From Dryomyza anilis (taxonomy: Eukaryota > Arthropoda > Insecta > Diptera > Dryomyzidae): 64,000 bases of DNA. Positions 10,900-21,557 of the stretch are shown piece after piece. A program made the translations under genes and the position numbers. The notes under the pieces are model-generated. The model ran no database searches. It was not told the DNA's origin and worked only from the letters and a program-made list of their open reading frames with translations. The stretch lies in NCBI GenBank assembly GCA_951804985.1, contig OX638133.1:49271470-49335469 (forward strand). The letters are read 5' to 3'. Position 1 is the first letter of the stretch. The number at the start of each line of letters is the position of its first letter.

Positions 10900-11133
10900 C
10901 TAATTCTAGAGCACATCTGGCTATCCTAGGAAATATTTGTTTTTTTCTAACGTCATTGTCAGTGAATTACAATCTGTAATTATTTTAAAGGCTATACCTT
11001 CCAAGTATACTCTAAATCGCCTCAAGGCATATATAATCGCCTGTGTCTCTAGGTCGAAAATATGAAATTGGGTGAAGCTTTCCGTCGTCCTGACGTTGCA
11101 GCAAAACGGCTCCAAAGCCTATGCTAATAGCGT
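10900..11133 (-). pseudogene. Element A RNase H fragment
   Basis: Directly left of the B insertion, the minus strand reads DAISIGFGAVLLQ and then PISYF, FDLETQAIIYALRRFRVYLEG and FKIITDCNSLTM. These are the conserved blocks of a gypsy-type RNase H. Joining the codons across B (DTELHS before it, DA after it) restores the usual ELHSDAS motif, which proves that B inserted within this domain. A frameshift lies near 11050. Confidence 0.85.
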
Positions 11134-11137
11134 CAGA

Positions 11138-11933
11138 ATGTTGTAAAATCTGCTGTTGTTGAATCTGCTGGACCTCTGCTTCACTTCTTCTTCTTGTTGA
11201 TAACACCCAGAGTTCCTTCCACATGTCCCCATTAAAGTCCCAAGACCCCAACGATTAACTTCTGAGTATCCAGCGCTGTTGATCACTCTAAATAACAATT
11301 TTTGTGCATTCGGATATTTTTTTTTAAACTCTTCCGAATGTGTGGTGTGGTACTAACTTATATAAACTTAATATAATTTTCGTAAATTATAGAATGGTTT
11401 ATGTACATTGGTCACAAGAAAAATATTGATCTTAAGATATTTAAATTACTTGAAATAAAGTATGGTACATTATTTGAACTATTACTATTTAGTGTGGTAC
11501 TAAATTATCTAAACTTAGTGTCATGTAAAGTATAGTTGTTTATGTATGCAATAACATTGAAATTAAATGTTGTTTGTAAGTGTTTAACTTATTTGAAACA
11601 CAGTTATTTAGTGTAGCACTAGCTTTAGTGTAATTTTAGTGTATTATTATGTCCTTAGACCAATAGCTAAGATCGTCGTCTTATCTGCGGAGGAATGCAA
11701 TGCAGCGGACTCAATGCGTAAAAATAAAAAAAAAATCATATAATTTTTTTTTTTTTTCATATAATTTTTTTTTTTTTTCATATAATTTTTTTTTTTTTAT
11801 AAATATATATGTACATAGAATATATTGTACATTAAATATATTGTATATACATATATTTATTATTTTAAACCTTCTCAAAAATTATTGAATTAATTATATA
11901 TGTGTATATATTTTTTTTTTAATCTGATTAATT
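11138..11933 (-). other. Left end of element B: expected 3' LTR, but unlike the 5' LTR
   Basis: The position and the AGAA duplication call for a 3' LTR here. Only the terminal TTTACAACA (minus strand) matches the LTR at 20855-21557; the rest does not align by eye. The interior has 'tttagtgtggtact' repeats (11345, 11490, 11610) and three copies of a 'catataattttttt' unit at 11737-11800. Either the LTRs are from different subfamilies (a chimera) or this end was replaced. Confidence 0.55.
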
Positions 11934-13985
11934 TCAGTTTTTTAATAATTTATTTAATATTCTTAAAAATGTTTTTACGCCACCTTGGTGACCACCTAAC
12001 GGTGAATCGTGAAAATCCTTAATTACCGTCTCTATGTCCCGAGGTTCAGTTAGAATTATTATATTGTCATTTTCCTTTGTTATCAAATCGTCAGGATAGC
12101 ATTCTGACTGTTTCTTGTCGTCTTCCTTTTCTCTTTTCATGGTTTTTGAACGTGTTTGTACTACAACTACCTTTTCAGTACTATTCGGTATGCGGCTAAG
12201 CGCATCAGCGTTTAAATTACTTATTCCCGGTTTGTAATGAATTTGGAAATCATATTCCGATAATTTGTGTCGGAAACGCGCAAGACGTGATGTTTGATCT
12301 TTTAAGTTTGCTATACCCTTTAGGGGCTGATGATATGTATACATTTTAAATGGTCTTCCCAAAAGATATGCCCTAAAATTTTTTGTTGCCCATATAATTG
12401 CCAAAAATTCATTCTCTATAGTAGAGTAGCGTGTTTCCGCATCGTTAAGAGACCTACTGGCAAACGCGATTGGACGGTCGCTTCCAACTTCACCTTTCGA
12501 AAGAACCACGCCAATTGCTTCATTACTGGCGTCTGTTGTGAGCAAAAAGGGTTCGTTAAAATCCGGATACGCTAGTATGGGTGGTGACATAATTGCCACT
12601 TTAAGCTTTAAAAACGAATTCTGACAATTGTCGTTCCATATGAACTTAGCGTCTTTTTTAAGCAAACAGTTTATTGGTAATGACAATTTCGCCATACCTC
12701 TTATAAATTTTCTGTAATAATTAATTAAGCCTAAAAATGCTTGAACTTCCTATTTTTCGGAACTGGAATATTTTTTACACACTCTACTTTGGCTGGGTCT
12801 GGTAGGGCACCTAACTCAGAACACTTATGTCCTAAATATATAACCTCGCGTCGCAAAAACTGACATTTCTCTGTATTTAATTTCAAGTTATGTTCTCTCA
12901 GCTTTTGCAAAACTTTGCATAGCCTATGCTCGTGTTCTGCTAAATTATTTCCATAAACCACTATGTCATATAAATAAACGAAACAGTCAATACCCCGTAA
13001 ACCTGTTAGTATGTGGTTCTTTATCCTTTGAAAAGTGGCAGGTGCCCCCGTTAGACCGAATGGCATTCTGTTAAATTCGAAATGACCAAGTCCTGTACTG
13101 AAAGCAGTTTTTCCTTTGTCACTATCTTCAACTAGAACCTGATGGTAACCACTTGCTAAATCTAGTGTTGAAAAATACCGACTATGACCTAACTGGTCTA
13201 AAATCGCAACTATTCGTGGTATCGGAAACACCTGTTTGATGGTGACGTCATTTAATTTTCGGAAATCTATAACCAGTCTCCATTTCTTATTGCCATCTTT
13301 ATCGCCCTTTTTAGGTACCAAAAATAATGGAGAATTCCAAGGCGCCAAGCTTGGTGAAATAATTCCATCGTCTAACATCTTTGATACTTGTCTATTAATC
13401 TCATTTCTATGCATATGAGGAAGTTTGTACTGTTTCTGATTTATTGGTGGCTGATTCCATTGTGTGGGTATTTCATGTTTTAATATCGGAGTGAATGTTA
13501 ATTCATCCTCTTCCAAATGTAAAAGTCCTGAAATGACAAGCAAATATTTTGCAAAGATGCAACTTCTTCTTTATTTAATGATTCATCGATCTTTACATTC
13601 CCTAATAATCTATCAATTCTATTTTTTATATTAACCGAGTTTATTGTATTTATTGTAGAACTCGCCTTTGTTGTTTCTTTATATTTGTTTAAATTTGAAA
13701 ATTGTGGCTTGAAATTGCTATCAATGTTCACCTCCTTATCGATGGCATTTAAAATTGATGCATATACTCTATTTTTTCTAACGTTTGTTAAACTCTCTCC
13801 CAAATATACTCCTGGCTGAATTTCCTGTTTGTGCAACAAAACTATACGAATTCTTGTTCTTAAGGACAGTGATACAACCATGGCTGTTCTGGGCGGTACC
13901 CTGATTTGTTGATTAAAATTAATATTTTCTATGTCTTGCAATGATTTTAATGGAAATTTACCAAGGTGATTTTTGTCTTAAAAAA
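11934..13985 (-). pseudogene. Element B pol: RT, RNase H and start of integrase
   Basis: Reading from 13985: GKFPLKSLQDIENINF, then RT with PWNSPLFLVPKK, WRLVIDFRKLN, FSTLDLASGYHQV (motif A Asp intact) and MPFGLTGAPATFQR. Motif C reads VYLYDIVVYG where YLDD is expected, so one catalytic Asp is Tyr. A frame break near 12731 separates RT from RNase H, which shows TTDASNEAIGVVL and NADALSRI but TYHQPLKG in place of TDHQPL. Integrase stops after LGGHQGGVKT. Frame breaks also occur near 13500. The protein would copy RNA into DNA; this copy is dead. Element C is the closest relative in the window. Confidence 0.9.
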
Positions 13986-14405
13986 AAAATTAATTTTTTT
14001 ATTTAACGCATCTATATATATAAAACTCTTGGTCCGTCTGTCAGTCTGTCGGTCTGTCTGTTTGTTCCAGCATCACGTCTAAACTGCTGAACCGATTTAA
14101 CTGAAATTTTGCAGCAGGATACTATGGAGTCCGGAGGGTGTCATAGGCTATATATGGGCAGGATTGGACAAAAGGGCGTGACACTTCCCATACAACCTAA
14201 ACTTTCAAAACGACATAACTCGACACCTACACAAGCTAAGAAGATGAAACAAAAAACTAAAATTCACCACACTAAAACTCACCACACCAATACTCACCAC
14301 ACTAAAACTCACCACAATAAAACTCACCACACTAAAACTCACTACACTAAAACTCACAGCACTAAAACTCACCACAATAAAACTCACTCAATGTGCCATT
14401 TTTTG
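13986..14405. mobile_element. Small insertion in B with 15-bp tandem repeats
   Basis: It interrupts the B reading frame between SKNGT (about 14400) and HLGKFPLK (about 13975). It starts with 'tatatataaaactcttggtc' and a 'ccgtctgtcagtctgtcgg' tract, then 'gaaccgatttaactgaaatt'. It ends with about eight copies of a 15-bp unit like ACTAAAACTCACCAC (14265-14390). No TIR or target duplication is clear and the family is unknown. ORFs in both directions over the repeats (HHTKTHHTKT and its antisense) are artefacts. Confidence 0.55.
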
Positions 14406-14766
14406 ATGCCTCGCAAGATACTTCAATGAACACATCACTCGTATCGGATATTTTGAAACACTCTCCATGCCGGTTAAATATTTTAAGATGCATGCCTAAT
14501 TGTGAAGCTAATTTCATTTTCCTCGACATAAATTTACTCTTAAAATTATTAGCTATTGAAGACAATTTAATTTTACAGATCGTGAATTTATTCTACATTT
14601 CTGACGATAAAACGCACATAGTGCTAATAATAAAAAGAAATATTGAAATTACTTCATTGCAAATTATACTCGACCCTTTACGGAATGTATCCACAGTCTT
14701 GCCAGACGTTTGATCTACAATTCACAAATTTTCAGGGCAGTTAATTACAACTTTCTTTTTATTCGA
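14406..14766 (-). pseudogene. Element B protease-region fragment
   Basis: The minus strand carries the region between gag and RT, where gypsy elements encode the aspartic protease. Readable blocks include FKSKFMSRKMKLASQLGMHL and DTSDVFIEVSCEASKNGT. I do not see an undamaged catalytic DTG triad, and frames change at least twice. The LINE inserted at its upstream edge and the small repeat element at its downstream edge. Confidence 0.55.
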
Positions 14767-14855
14767 TTTTTTTTTTTTTTTTTTTTTACAAATTAACCAA
14801 CGCTCAGGGGATGCCCCCTATTCGTGCAATGCACAGTGTTGATCGCAAGGAAGGA

Positions 14856-17750
14856 TTATAGGTTCAAAGGAGGAGGAAAGATGGAGTAGTGTCGGTGGAT
14901 GTTTGCTTTAAATTTCCCAATATTAAAAATGTCGGGAAAAACAGACGCAGGGAGATTGTTCCACAAACGAATCGTGCGACTGAAGAACGAATTCTCTCTG
15001 TAATGCGTGGTTCTGTTGGGAACCGTGTGGACTACGAAGGGGTGGGCTTGGTTCGATGCCCTAGTAGTACGAGGAAACACACGACCTGGTGGAATCAGGC
15101 CATGTATTTCCCTCGAACACTTACCATTGTAATACCTATAAAACAGGCTTACACACCCTACGGTCCTTCGGTGCTCAAGAGAACCAATAGAGGATGAAAT
15201 ATTTTCATCCCCTATTAAATATATTGCACGTTGTTGGATTCGATCCAGGAACTCCAAAGAAGATTTTGAGGCCCCTGCCCATATGTGCGAATTGTATTCC
15301 ATCTTAGGCCGAATATAGGTGGTGTAGACAGTGCGCAAGTCAGCAGGAGTGAAGTATGTCTTACACCGTTTCAGAAAACCGAGGCACTTGGCCGCTTCTT
15401 TCGACACATCAAATATGTGATCATTCCAACGGAGGTCACATTGAATTGATATACCCAGAACGTCAAGAGCAGCTGACTGCGCAATATCCACAGAGTTCAT
15501 ATTGAGGGGAGGGAGGAGTGAATCCATTCTTTTGTGAGATAACAGACAACATTGGGTCTTGCTAGCATTAAAATCAACTCTATTTGCAAGACCCCACTCG
15601 GAGATTGTTTTAAGGTCATTATTGAGTGTATCATTCATTGTGCGCCTTTTACTCTCAATCTCCAAAGAGTTTGGGCGCTTGTTGAACGAAAATGAATGAC
15701 AGATGTTGCTGTCATCTGCAAAGGAATGGATTGGGTTCTGGGTCGATGACAGAAGGTCATTGATAAACACCAGAAATAGGGACGGGGATAGGACGGAACC
15801 CTGCGGGACTCCAGAATTGATGGAATGTTGTTCTGAGAAAACACCATCCATCACAACTCGTATTGAACGACCCTGGAGAAAACTCGATATCCATCGAGCA
15901 AAAGAATTACCGACACCATATGCAATAAGTTTTGATACCAGGGCTTCATGCCACACTCGATCAAAAGCCTTGGAAATATCAAGAGCAACCACCTTACTCT
16001 CTCCGAAAAGGTGAATACAATTATTCCACTTTTCGGAGAGGACCGCCATCAAGTCACCGGTGGATCTGGTCCTACGGAAACCATATTGCCGGTCACTAAG
16101 TAATTCGTTTCGCTCCAGATAGTTCACAAGGTGGAAGTTTATTACGCTTTCCATTACCTTGGATAGCGCAGAGCATATTGCAATGGGTCGGTAATTAGCA
16201 GGGTTCGTAGCCTCACCCTTTTTCGGAACTGGCTGGACATTTTCAACCTTCCAACAAGATGGAAAAACTCCTGTCGTGTAGGAGATGTTGAAAAGGTTAC
16301 GCAATGGACAAGCCAGCGTTGACGCACACTTCTTCAACACATGGGCAGATATGCCATCTGGCCCGGAGGCTTTGTTAATATTGAGATTTGCTAAAACCTT
16401 TTTAACTGCCCGAGTTCGAAAATGTATCTCCGGCATTGCAGAAGAAACAAATTCAACGACGGGCAGTGGTTGATTGCTAACTGGGAGCGTTGAATTATTT
16501 GCAAATAGTTCTGCCAAGAGATTAGCTTTATCAACCGGGTCTGTGAAGGTCTGGCCATTCATAACAAGGGTTGGAGTAGACGATGTCGTCTGATTCTTCA
16601 CCCTTTTAACAAATGACCAGAAATTTTTACTACCTCTATGGTAGAGAAGGACCTTTTTGCGCGCGTTTTGTTCGTGTAGAAACTTTTCACGCGCGATCAC
16701 GGCATTACAGCGATTCCTAGCCTGTATGCGAAGTCTTTCAGTATCAGCATTCTTATTAGAACGCCAATTCTGAAAGGCTTCCTCTTTCGATCTGACTGCA
16801 ATCCTGCAAGTCTCATTAAACCAAGAGTGGTCCTTGGGTTTAATGCTAATCTTTTTAGAAGGTATGAAGGACCGCATACCCAATAAAATAATGTTTTGTA
16901 CCATTAAGGCCGCGGCATTTATGTTTCTATCTGCGAAACACAATTTCCAATTAAAGTTGCGAAAAAAATCATTTAACGCATCCCAATTTGCTTTTTCGTA
17001 AAGCCATACAGTCCTCTTCGGGGCTTTAATCGAAGAGGCGCGTAAACTAGAATACGAAAACGCAGCGGAAATAATACAGTGGTCGGAATTTCCAAGAGGT
17101 GCAAGGACTTTTACATCATATTTTTCATGATGCGAAGTCAGAAAAAGGTCTAAGACTTTTTGGCTATGCCCACCGACGCGTGGGAGGTACGTCGGTTCCT
17201 TCACCAATTGAGTGAGTTGATTGCACTCTGCAAACAGCTCAACATAACAACCCTCCTGTGTTGATAGTCCCGAGTGGCTCAACCAAGTGGCGTTGTGTAC
17301 ATTAAAGTCACCAGCAACAACAATTTCACTGCCTGGAAATTGTTCCAGTATATTTGAGATCGAATCAGATAGGGCATCTAACTTGTTACAGGTAGAAACC
17401 CTATCTAGATTCGGACTCCTATAAATAAAACACAAGTGCATGATGTGTTGCAAGATTTTGAATTTAATCCACATAGAATTAAATTCATTATCCGAAACAC
17501 TATGTTGCTGCTGGTGCTGGTACGCAACGTCACTTCGAATAAAAAGGGCGAGACCCCTATGGGCAGAGAATAATGGCAGTAGGTGGTACCCCGGTATTTG
17601 AAAATCCAGTGGATCTGCACCCTCGCCAACCTGGGTCTCACCTAATGCCATTATATGTGGCCTATAATGAGACACATGCGCATAAACAGCGAAAAAATTC
17701 GTTCTCAGGCCACGAATGTTGCAAAAATCTATACGAAAGATTTGCGACAT
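14856..17750 (-). CDS. LINE ORF2: endonuclease and reverse transcriptase, 964 aa, open
   Basis: The ORF runs uninterrupted from ATG (17750) to stop. The N-terminal third is an apurinic-type endonuclease: DFCNIRGL, ALGETQVG (catalytic Glu), VVAGDFNVHNATW and NSDHCIISA. The middle is an RT: GPDGISAHVLKKC, PVPKKGEATNPANYRPIAIC, QYGFRRTRSTGDL, VVALDISKAFDRVWH (Asp), SGVPQGSVLSPSLFL and HSFADDSNI (catalytic ADD). The C terminus is a LINE tail with RIQQRAIYLIG and LWNNLPASVFPD. These enzymes nick target DNA and prime reverse transcription from the nick. All key residues look intact, in contrast to the surrounding retroelements, so this may be a young copy. The clade is probably in the Jockey/CR1 group, which I hold only weakly. 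Confidence 0.93.
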   Translation of the reverse strand: MSQIFRIDFCNIRGLRTNFFAVYAHVSHYRPHIMALGETQVGEGADPLDFQIPGYHLLPLFSAHRGLALFIRSDVAYQHQQQHSVSDNEFNSMWIKFKILQHIMHLCFIYRSPNLDRVSTCNKLDALSDSISNILEQFPGSEIVVAGDFNVHNATWLSHSGLSTQEGCYVELFAECNQLTQLVKEPTYLPRVGGHSQKVLDLFLTSHHEKYDVKVLAPLGNSDHCIISAAFSYSSLRASSIKAPKRTVWLYEKANWDALNDFFRNFNWKLCFADRNINAAALMVQNIILLGMRSFIPSKKISIKPKDHSWFNETCRIAVRSKEEAFQNWRSNKNADTERLRIQARNRCNAVIAREKFLHEQNARKKVLLYHRGSKNFWSFVKRVKNQTTSSTPTLVMNGQTFTDPVDKANLLAELFANNSTLPVSNQPLPVVEFVSSAMPEIHFRTRAVKKVLANLNINKASGPDGISAHVLKKCASTLACPLRNLFNISYTTGVFPSCWKVENVQPVPKKGEATNPANYRPIAICSALSKVMESVINFHLVNYLERNELLSDRQYGFRRTRSTGDLMAVLSEKWNNCIHLFGESKVVALDISKAFDRVWHEALVSKLIAYGVGNSFARWISSFLQGRSIRVVMDGVFSEQHSINSGVPQGSVLSPSLFLVFINDLLSSTQNPIHSFADDSNICHSFSFNKRPNSLEIESKRRTMNDTLNNDLKTISEWGLANRVDFNASKTQCCLLSHKRMDSLLPPLNMNSVDIAQSAALDVLGISIQCDLRWNDHIFDVSKEAAKCLGFLKRCKTYFTPADLRTVYTTYIRPKMEYNSHIWAGASKSSLEFLDRIQQRAIYLIGDENISSSIGSLEHRRTVGCVSLFYRYYNGKCSREIHGLIPPGRVFPRTTRASNQAHPFVVHTVPNRTTHYRENSFFSRTIRLWNNLPASVFPDIFNIGKFKANIHRHYSIFPPPLNL

Positions 17751-18290
17751 TTTCGCTACTGGGCAAATTTAAAACAAACAAACATACTATTAGCGGGCGG
17801 CAGTGGAGACAAACAAGTGAGAGCGTAAGCTAAACAGTGGTCAGTGTTATGCCTTGACCACTGTCTTCGTTACGCACTCTTGCAGTCTCAACCACGCACG
17901 CTGATAGCGAGGAGTAGGATGGGGAAGGGACTGAAAACGATAAACAAATGAGCAATTGCAACAGAGGGCATAGAAAAGCCCGTTGCGTTGGCAATTGTAA
18001 GCAGCGACGGCGGCAGCAGGCAGTGCTGGTGGTGCAGCGAAACCGGTTTTGTGTTGTTGTTAATAATTTTTGGTTCTGTATTTTTATAGTCTTTGGTTTT
18101 TGTATGTTATTGTTTATTGAGTGTTATTATTTTATTTATTTAAATCGTTTTTATTGTTATGAGGTTGTTACGGTGGACGACACTTAAGCAAAATTTTGCA
18201 CGGCACTCGACAAATATTAAGACAAACTCGACGGACAAAAATTTAACGAATTAGAAAAAAAGATAAGAGGACGACACGACACATCCGTCC
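17751..18290 (-). other. LINE 5' untranslated region
   Basis: No domain is visible on the minus strand. A plus-strand ORF at 17948-18187 is not credible. This segment separates LINE ORF2 from element B coding sequence. Confidence 0.5.
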
Positions 18291-20126
18291 CCCATCGTTG
18301 TGCAGACGCTACTTCTGTTTTTGTTGGAAGATTTCTATCTTCATTAATATGTATTTTTACTTTTTGTTCTTCATTTTCTGCGTTAATAATATTCGCTGTT
18401 TTATTTTGTTGTAGTGTCCTTTTTGGAACTTCTACAACTATTGGCCTTACTACACTATTTGCAAAGGGTCCCCAGTTTAGTGGCCTTGACTGGGCCCCTG
18501 GTAGTTTCCCTGTGGACTGCTATTATTGTTCCATGCATCATATTTGCGTTTGGCATAACAATTCATAATAACATGACAATCCCCCTCGACGTGTCCCCCT
18601 CTATGGCACCAATCGCATCTCAATCCTGGAGCACCCCCGCCTTGGTTCTGGATACCACCTTGACTATTTACCTGAGGTACGGGTGGCTGACTTCCTTGGG
18701 GAGCAGTATGTCCTGGAAAAACATTCCGACCCGAACGATCTGCACACTGTTCATGTCCATAAGTACGACAGTCACTGCAATACGGAGTGTTTCTCCGTGT
18801 ATGACATGCATCCATCAGATGTCCCTTCTTCTTGCAAAAAGAACATGTAGGTGGAGGCTGCTTCATACCTACATTTTGTGTTTTCTCTTCCGTCTCCTTT
18901 TTTTCATTGCCTTGGCCACCTGATGCATTACGAATATTTGGCATGAAGGCCGATGAGGGCTCATTGATATGGACTCCAAACTTGTCTATGCCCGTTAACT
19001 CTGCTGACTCCCTTTGTATCGTCGCATGGTCCAATGCCTCTTCCACCAATTTCTCCAGAATTGTTTGCTTACTGCTCAACATGAGCATTCGCAAAGTGTA
19101 ATCCTGAAGTCCTAACTTAAATGAGCTTTTAACTAAATTATTCAATTCATTAACGAACACGTCGTCTTTCGTATCATTATATTTACATTTAATCGTGCTT
19201 AATGCTGCCGACTGCAGGTTAGCCAAACGCCTCGAGAAAGATCTAATAATTTCCCCCGGATACTGAGATGCCTTTCTAATGTTATATTGAATGGCATCTA
19301 CTGACCTACATTCCAAGTATGTATTCCTTAACAGATTGTATAAATCATCTATTGTGTCAAACTCCTTTGAACTTACTAAGTCAAAAGCATCTCCCTGTAA
19401 ACGAACCCTAACGCCTTTAATAAACTCCTTCATTTGCTCAGGCTTCAGTTCTGCCCTCACCACTTCACATCTTTCAATAAAACGGTGAAGATCCGTCCTC
19501 AGCGATGATGAGTCTGCACCTGCAAAATCTGGCACCGCATTTTTAAGGAATTTCGCGACTTCGCCTAATCCCATGTTGCCCTGTCTTGTGATGTCGTCAC
19601 TTTCTATGGTATCTTTGTGGTATAAGGATGTCTCGTCCGCTGTCTTAACCTCCTCGTTAAAATATCTAATACGCGCGTTCAACTCCTGTATTTTGTTGTT
19701 CGCTTCCTCCAACGTTGCGTACTCCTCCCTTGCCTGGCGTCTGACAGAATTATTTATTGATTCCTCAGAAATATTCTTTTCTTTCAATAAATTTCTTAAT
19801 TTTATGTTTTCCTCTTCTATTTTACCTGTTTCTTCTAACTCTGCTGTACGTCTTAAACAATAATCGTTTAAACGTTTTCTCAACACGTCAACTAATCTTT
19901 CTACTTCACAATTTTCTGCTAAAACAGATTTAATTTTTAAATTCTGGAAATTTAGTAACTCTTCTACTATTTTATCTGCCTCCACTAATTTAGATAAATG
20001 CAGAATTCTAGATATATTATCTTTTAATAATGCTGTACTATCTTTATTTAGTATTGTTGGTACATTGCGACCATAATTTTTCAACAAATCTGTCCAATTG
20101 GCTAGATTGCTTTTGAATATACGCAT
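18291..20126 (-). CDS. Element B gag (549 aa) with zinc knuckles
   Basis: The main ORF is 20126-18477 on the minus strand, starting MRIFKSNLANWTDLL. The N-terminal half is rich in charged helical segments (for example NKIQELNARIRYFNEE), followed by a capsid-like region (FAGADSSSLRTDLHRFIERC, FSRRLANLQSAAL). The C terminus has CCHC knuckles CSFCKKKGHLMDAC and CDWCHRGGHVEGDC, plus an irregular CSDCRTYGHEQC, then a Gly/Gln-rich tail. It would form the retrotransposon particle and bind its RNA. The frame continues as a gag-pro linker to about 18291, where the LINE interrupts. It is open for its full length, unlike pol. Confidence 0.88.
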
Positions 20127-20840
20127 TTAATTCATTAGCATCTGCCATTAAATATTTTCAAACAATTTAAAACGTTATCTTTATCTTTTAATTAAAAAAA
20201 ATAAATTTCATTTAATTGTAATTGAAAATTTCAATGAAACAAAAATGTTACCCAAACAACAACTGAATCAATTTTGGCATTCATGAAGTATAACTATAAA
20301 CTATATATTTTTTTTCAAATTTATTTTGAAGTATTTTTTTTTTTTAAATCTGTTTTCTATAACATTGGAAAGATAAAAATAATTTTATTTTTCCAAATAA
20401 AAAATAAAAAAAAATATGTGTATATTCGGTTACTCAAGATTGTAAAAAAAAATTTAACATACAATGACTTTTTAATTTAAATTTTTTGTTATTTTTAAAA
20501 TCATATTATTTAGTTTTTATTTGTTATACACTGGAGGGTCCGTAGTTTGGACTCTCAGTGTTATTTCGATTTATTTATTTGGAAATGTTAATTTCCTTTT
20601 TAAATTTTCAAAAAAATGCTTAATAAATGCTTAAAAATGCTCCGTAGTTCTAATCGCCTTTTTTTACCACTTCTAAAATACTATTCAAAAAAAAAAAATA
20701 AATAAAATAAAAAATCCTCTATTCTTTTTTTTTTTAAATAAAATTTTCAAACACTTACCATTTTATTTTAGTGTTTAATTCTCGTCCTTCGTTCTTTCCT
20801 TCTTCCTCCTCTCGGTCCCTGAGAGGTTGGTACCGACGTA
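20127..20840 (-). other. Element B 5' leader
   Basis: AT-rich leader between the primer-binding site and gag. No gene is seen. It contains long A/T runs and a CT-rich tract at 20780-20818. Confidence 0.6.
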
Positions 20841-20852
20841 CCGGCTGCGCCA
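20841..20852 (-). other. Primer-binding site of element B
   Basis: The minus strand reads TGGCGCAGCCGG, two bases downstream of the LTR end. This resembles the tRNA-Ser-type PBS (TGGCGCAGTCGG) of the 17.6/297 group. It marks the LTR boundary at 20855. The tRNA assignment is from memory of the pattern. Confidence 0.75.
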
Positions 20853-20854
20853 AA

Positions 20855-21557
20855 TGTTGTAAAGTTAAAGTTGTAAAGTTAGAGTTGATTTATTTTACAT
20901 TTATTTATTTTACAATTTAATTAATCAAAAGACACTTTTTTATTATTAGAGTTGAAAAGACACTTTTACTATTTTAATACCTCCACTTGAGGTTGGTTAA
21001 ACTACAATCTTTTAAATTGCAACGAAAGGTATTAACAATACCTTCGTTGCAAGCTTTTATTAAATTCTATTCTCACTATGTTCTAGTGAGTTTTTACTTT
21101 CACTCAATTTTGGTGTACGTGACTTTTGAAGAAAGTCCGACTTGCAGTTTTTGGCTGACACCAATTGCGAAATATCAGAATTGTTGGCAATCGCTGCTTT
21201 GCTTATTTTAACATAGAACCAAAATTATGCAATGGAAAATTGTATTGCAAGCCTCTTGAAAGAGGTGTGGTCTAAGTAAAGCTTTAGCGCTTTTCCAAAT
21301 TATTGCCAGCTTTCGTTAACTGTGTAAGCTAACCTGAAAGAGGTGTGGTCTAAGCAAAGCTTTAGCGCTTTGCCAAATTATTATAAATGTTGCCAACGTG
21401 AAGCGTTGGGACAATGCTATGAACATGTTGCTGTACAACATGAGTACAACATGATATAAAAACATGATGCGCTCAACATATGTACAGCAACATCCGAAAC
21501 TGAATGAATAGTGAAGAACCATAAAGAAAATAAAAATGTAAGCGCTAATTCACAACA
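20855..21557 (-). repeat. 5' LTR of element B (703 bp)
   Basis: Bounded by TGTTGT and ACAACA and adjacent to the PBS on one side and the AGAA target duplication on the other. Part of it (21079-21557) is repeated at 22314-22792 by a tandem duplication. It contains two near copies of 'gaaagaggtgtggtctaag' (21258 and 21328). Confidence 0.85.

Larger units (their letters stand above)
14767..18290 (-). mobile_element. Non-LTR retrotransposon (LINE) inserted in element B
   Basis: A run of 21 T at 14767-14787 is the poly(A) tail of a minus-strand element; a 68-bp 3' UTR and one long ORF follow. The 5' end is placed near 18290, where B's coding frame (KTEVASAQRWGTDVS) breaks off; this is approximate because I found no clear target duplication. 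The 540 bp upstream of the ORF contain no ORF1, so the element is either 5'-truncated or of a single-ORF type. Confidence 0.85.
11138..21557 (-). mobile_element. Element B: Ty3/gypsy-like LTR retrotransposon inside A
   Basis: The outer ends are TGTTGT at 11138 and ACAACA ending at 21557. A 4-bp duplication AGAA flanks it (11134-11137 and 21558-21561). On the minus strand the order is 5' LTR, primer-binding site, gag, protease, RT, RNase H and the first codons of integrase. Most of integrase is missing. A LINE (14767-18290) and a small repeat element (about 13986-14405) are inserted within it. The sequence at the left end does not resemble the right LTR. Confidence 0.85.

Noticed and set aside
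14109..14429. Thr/His-rich ORF and its antisense Ser/Val-rich ORF
   Set aside because: Both are created by a 15-bp tandem repeat with no stop codons in those frames.
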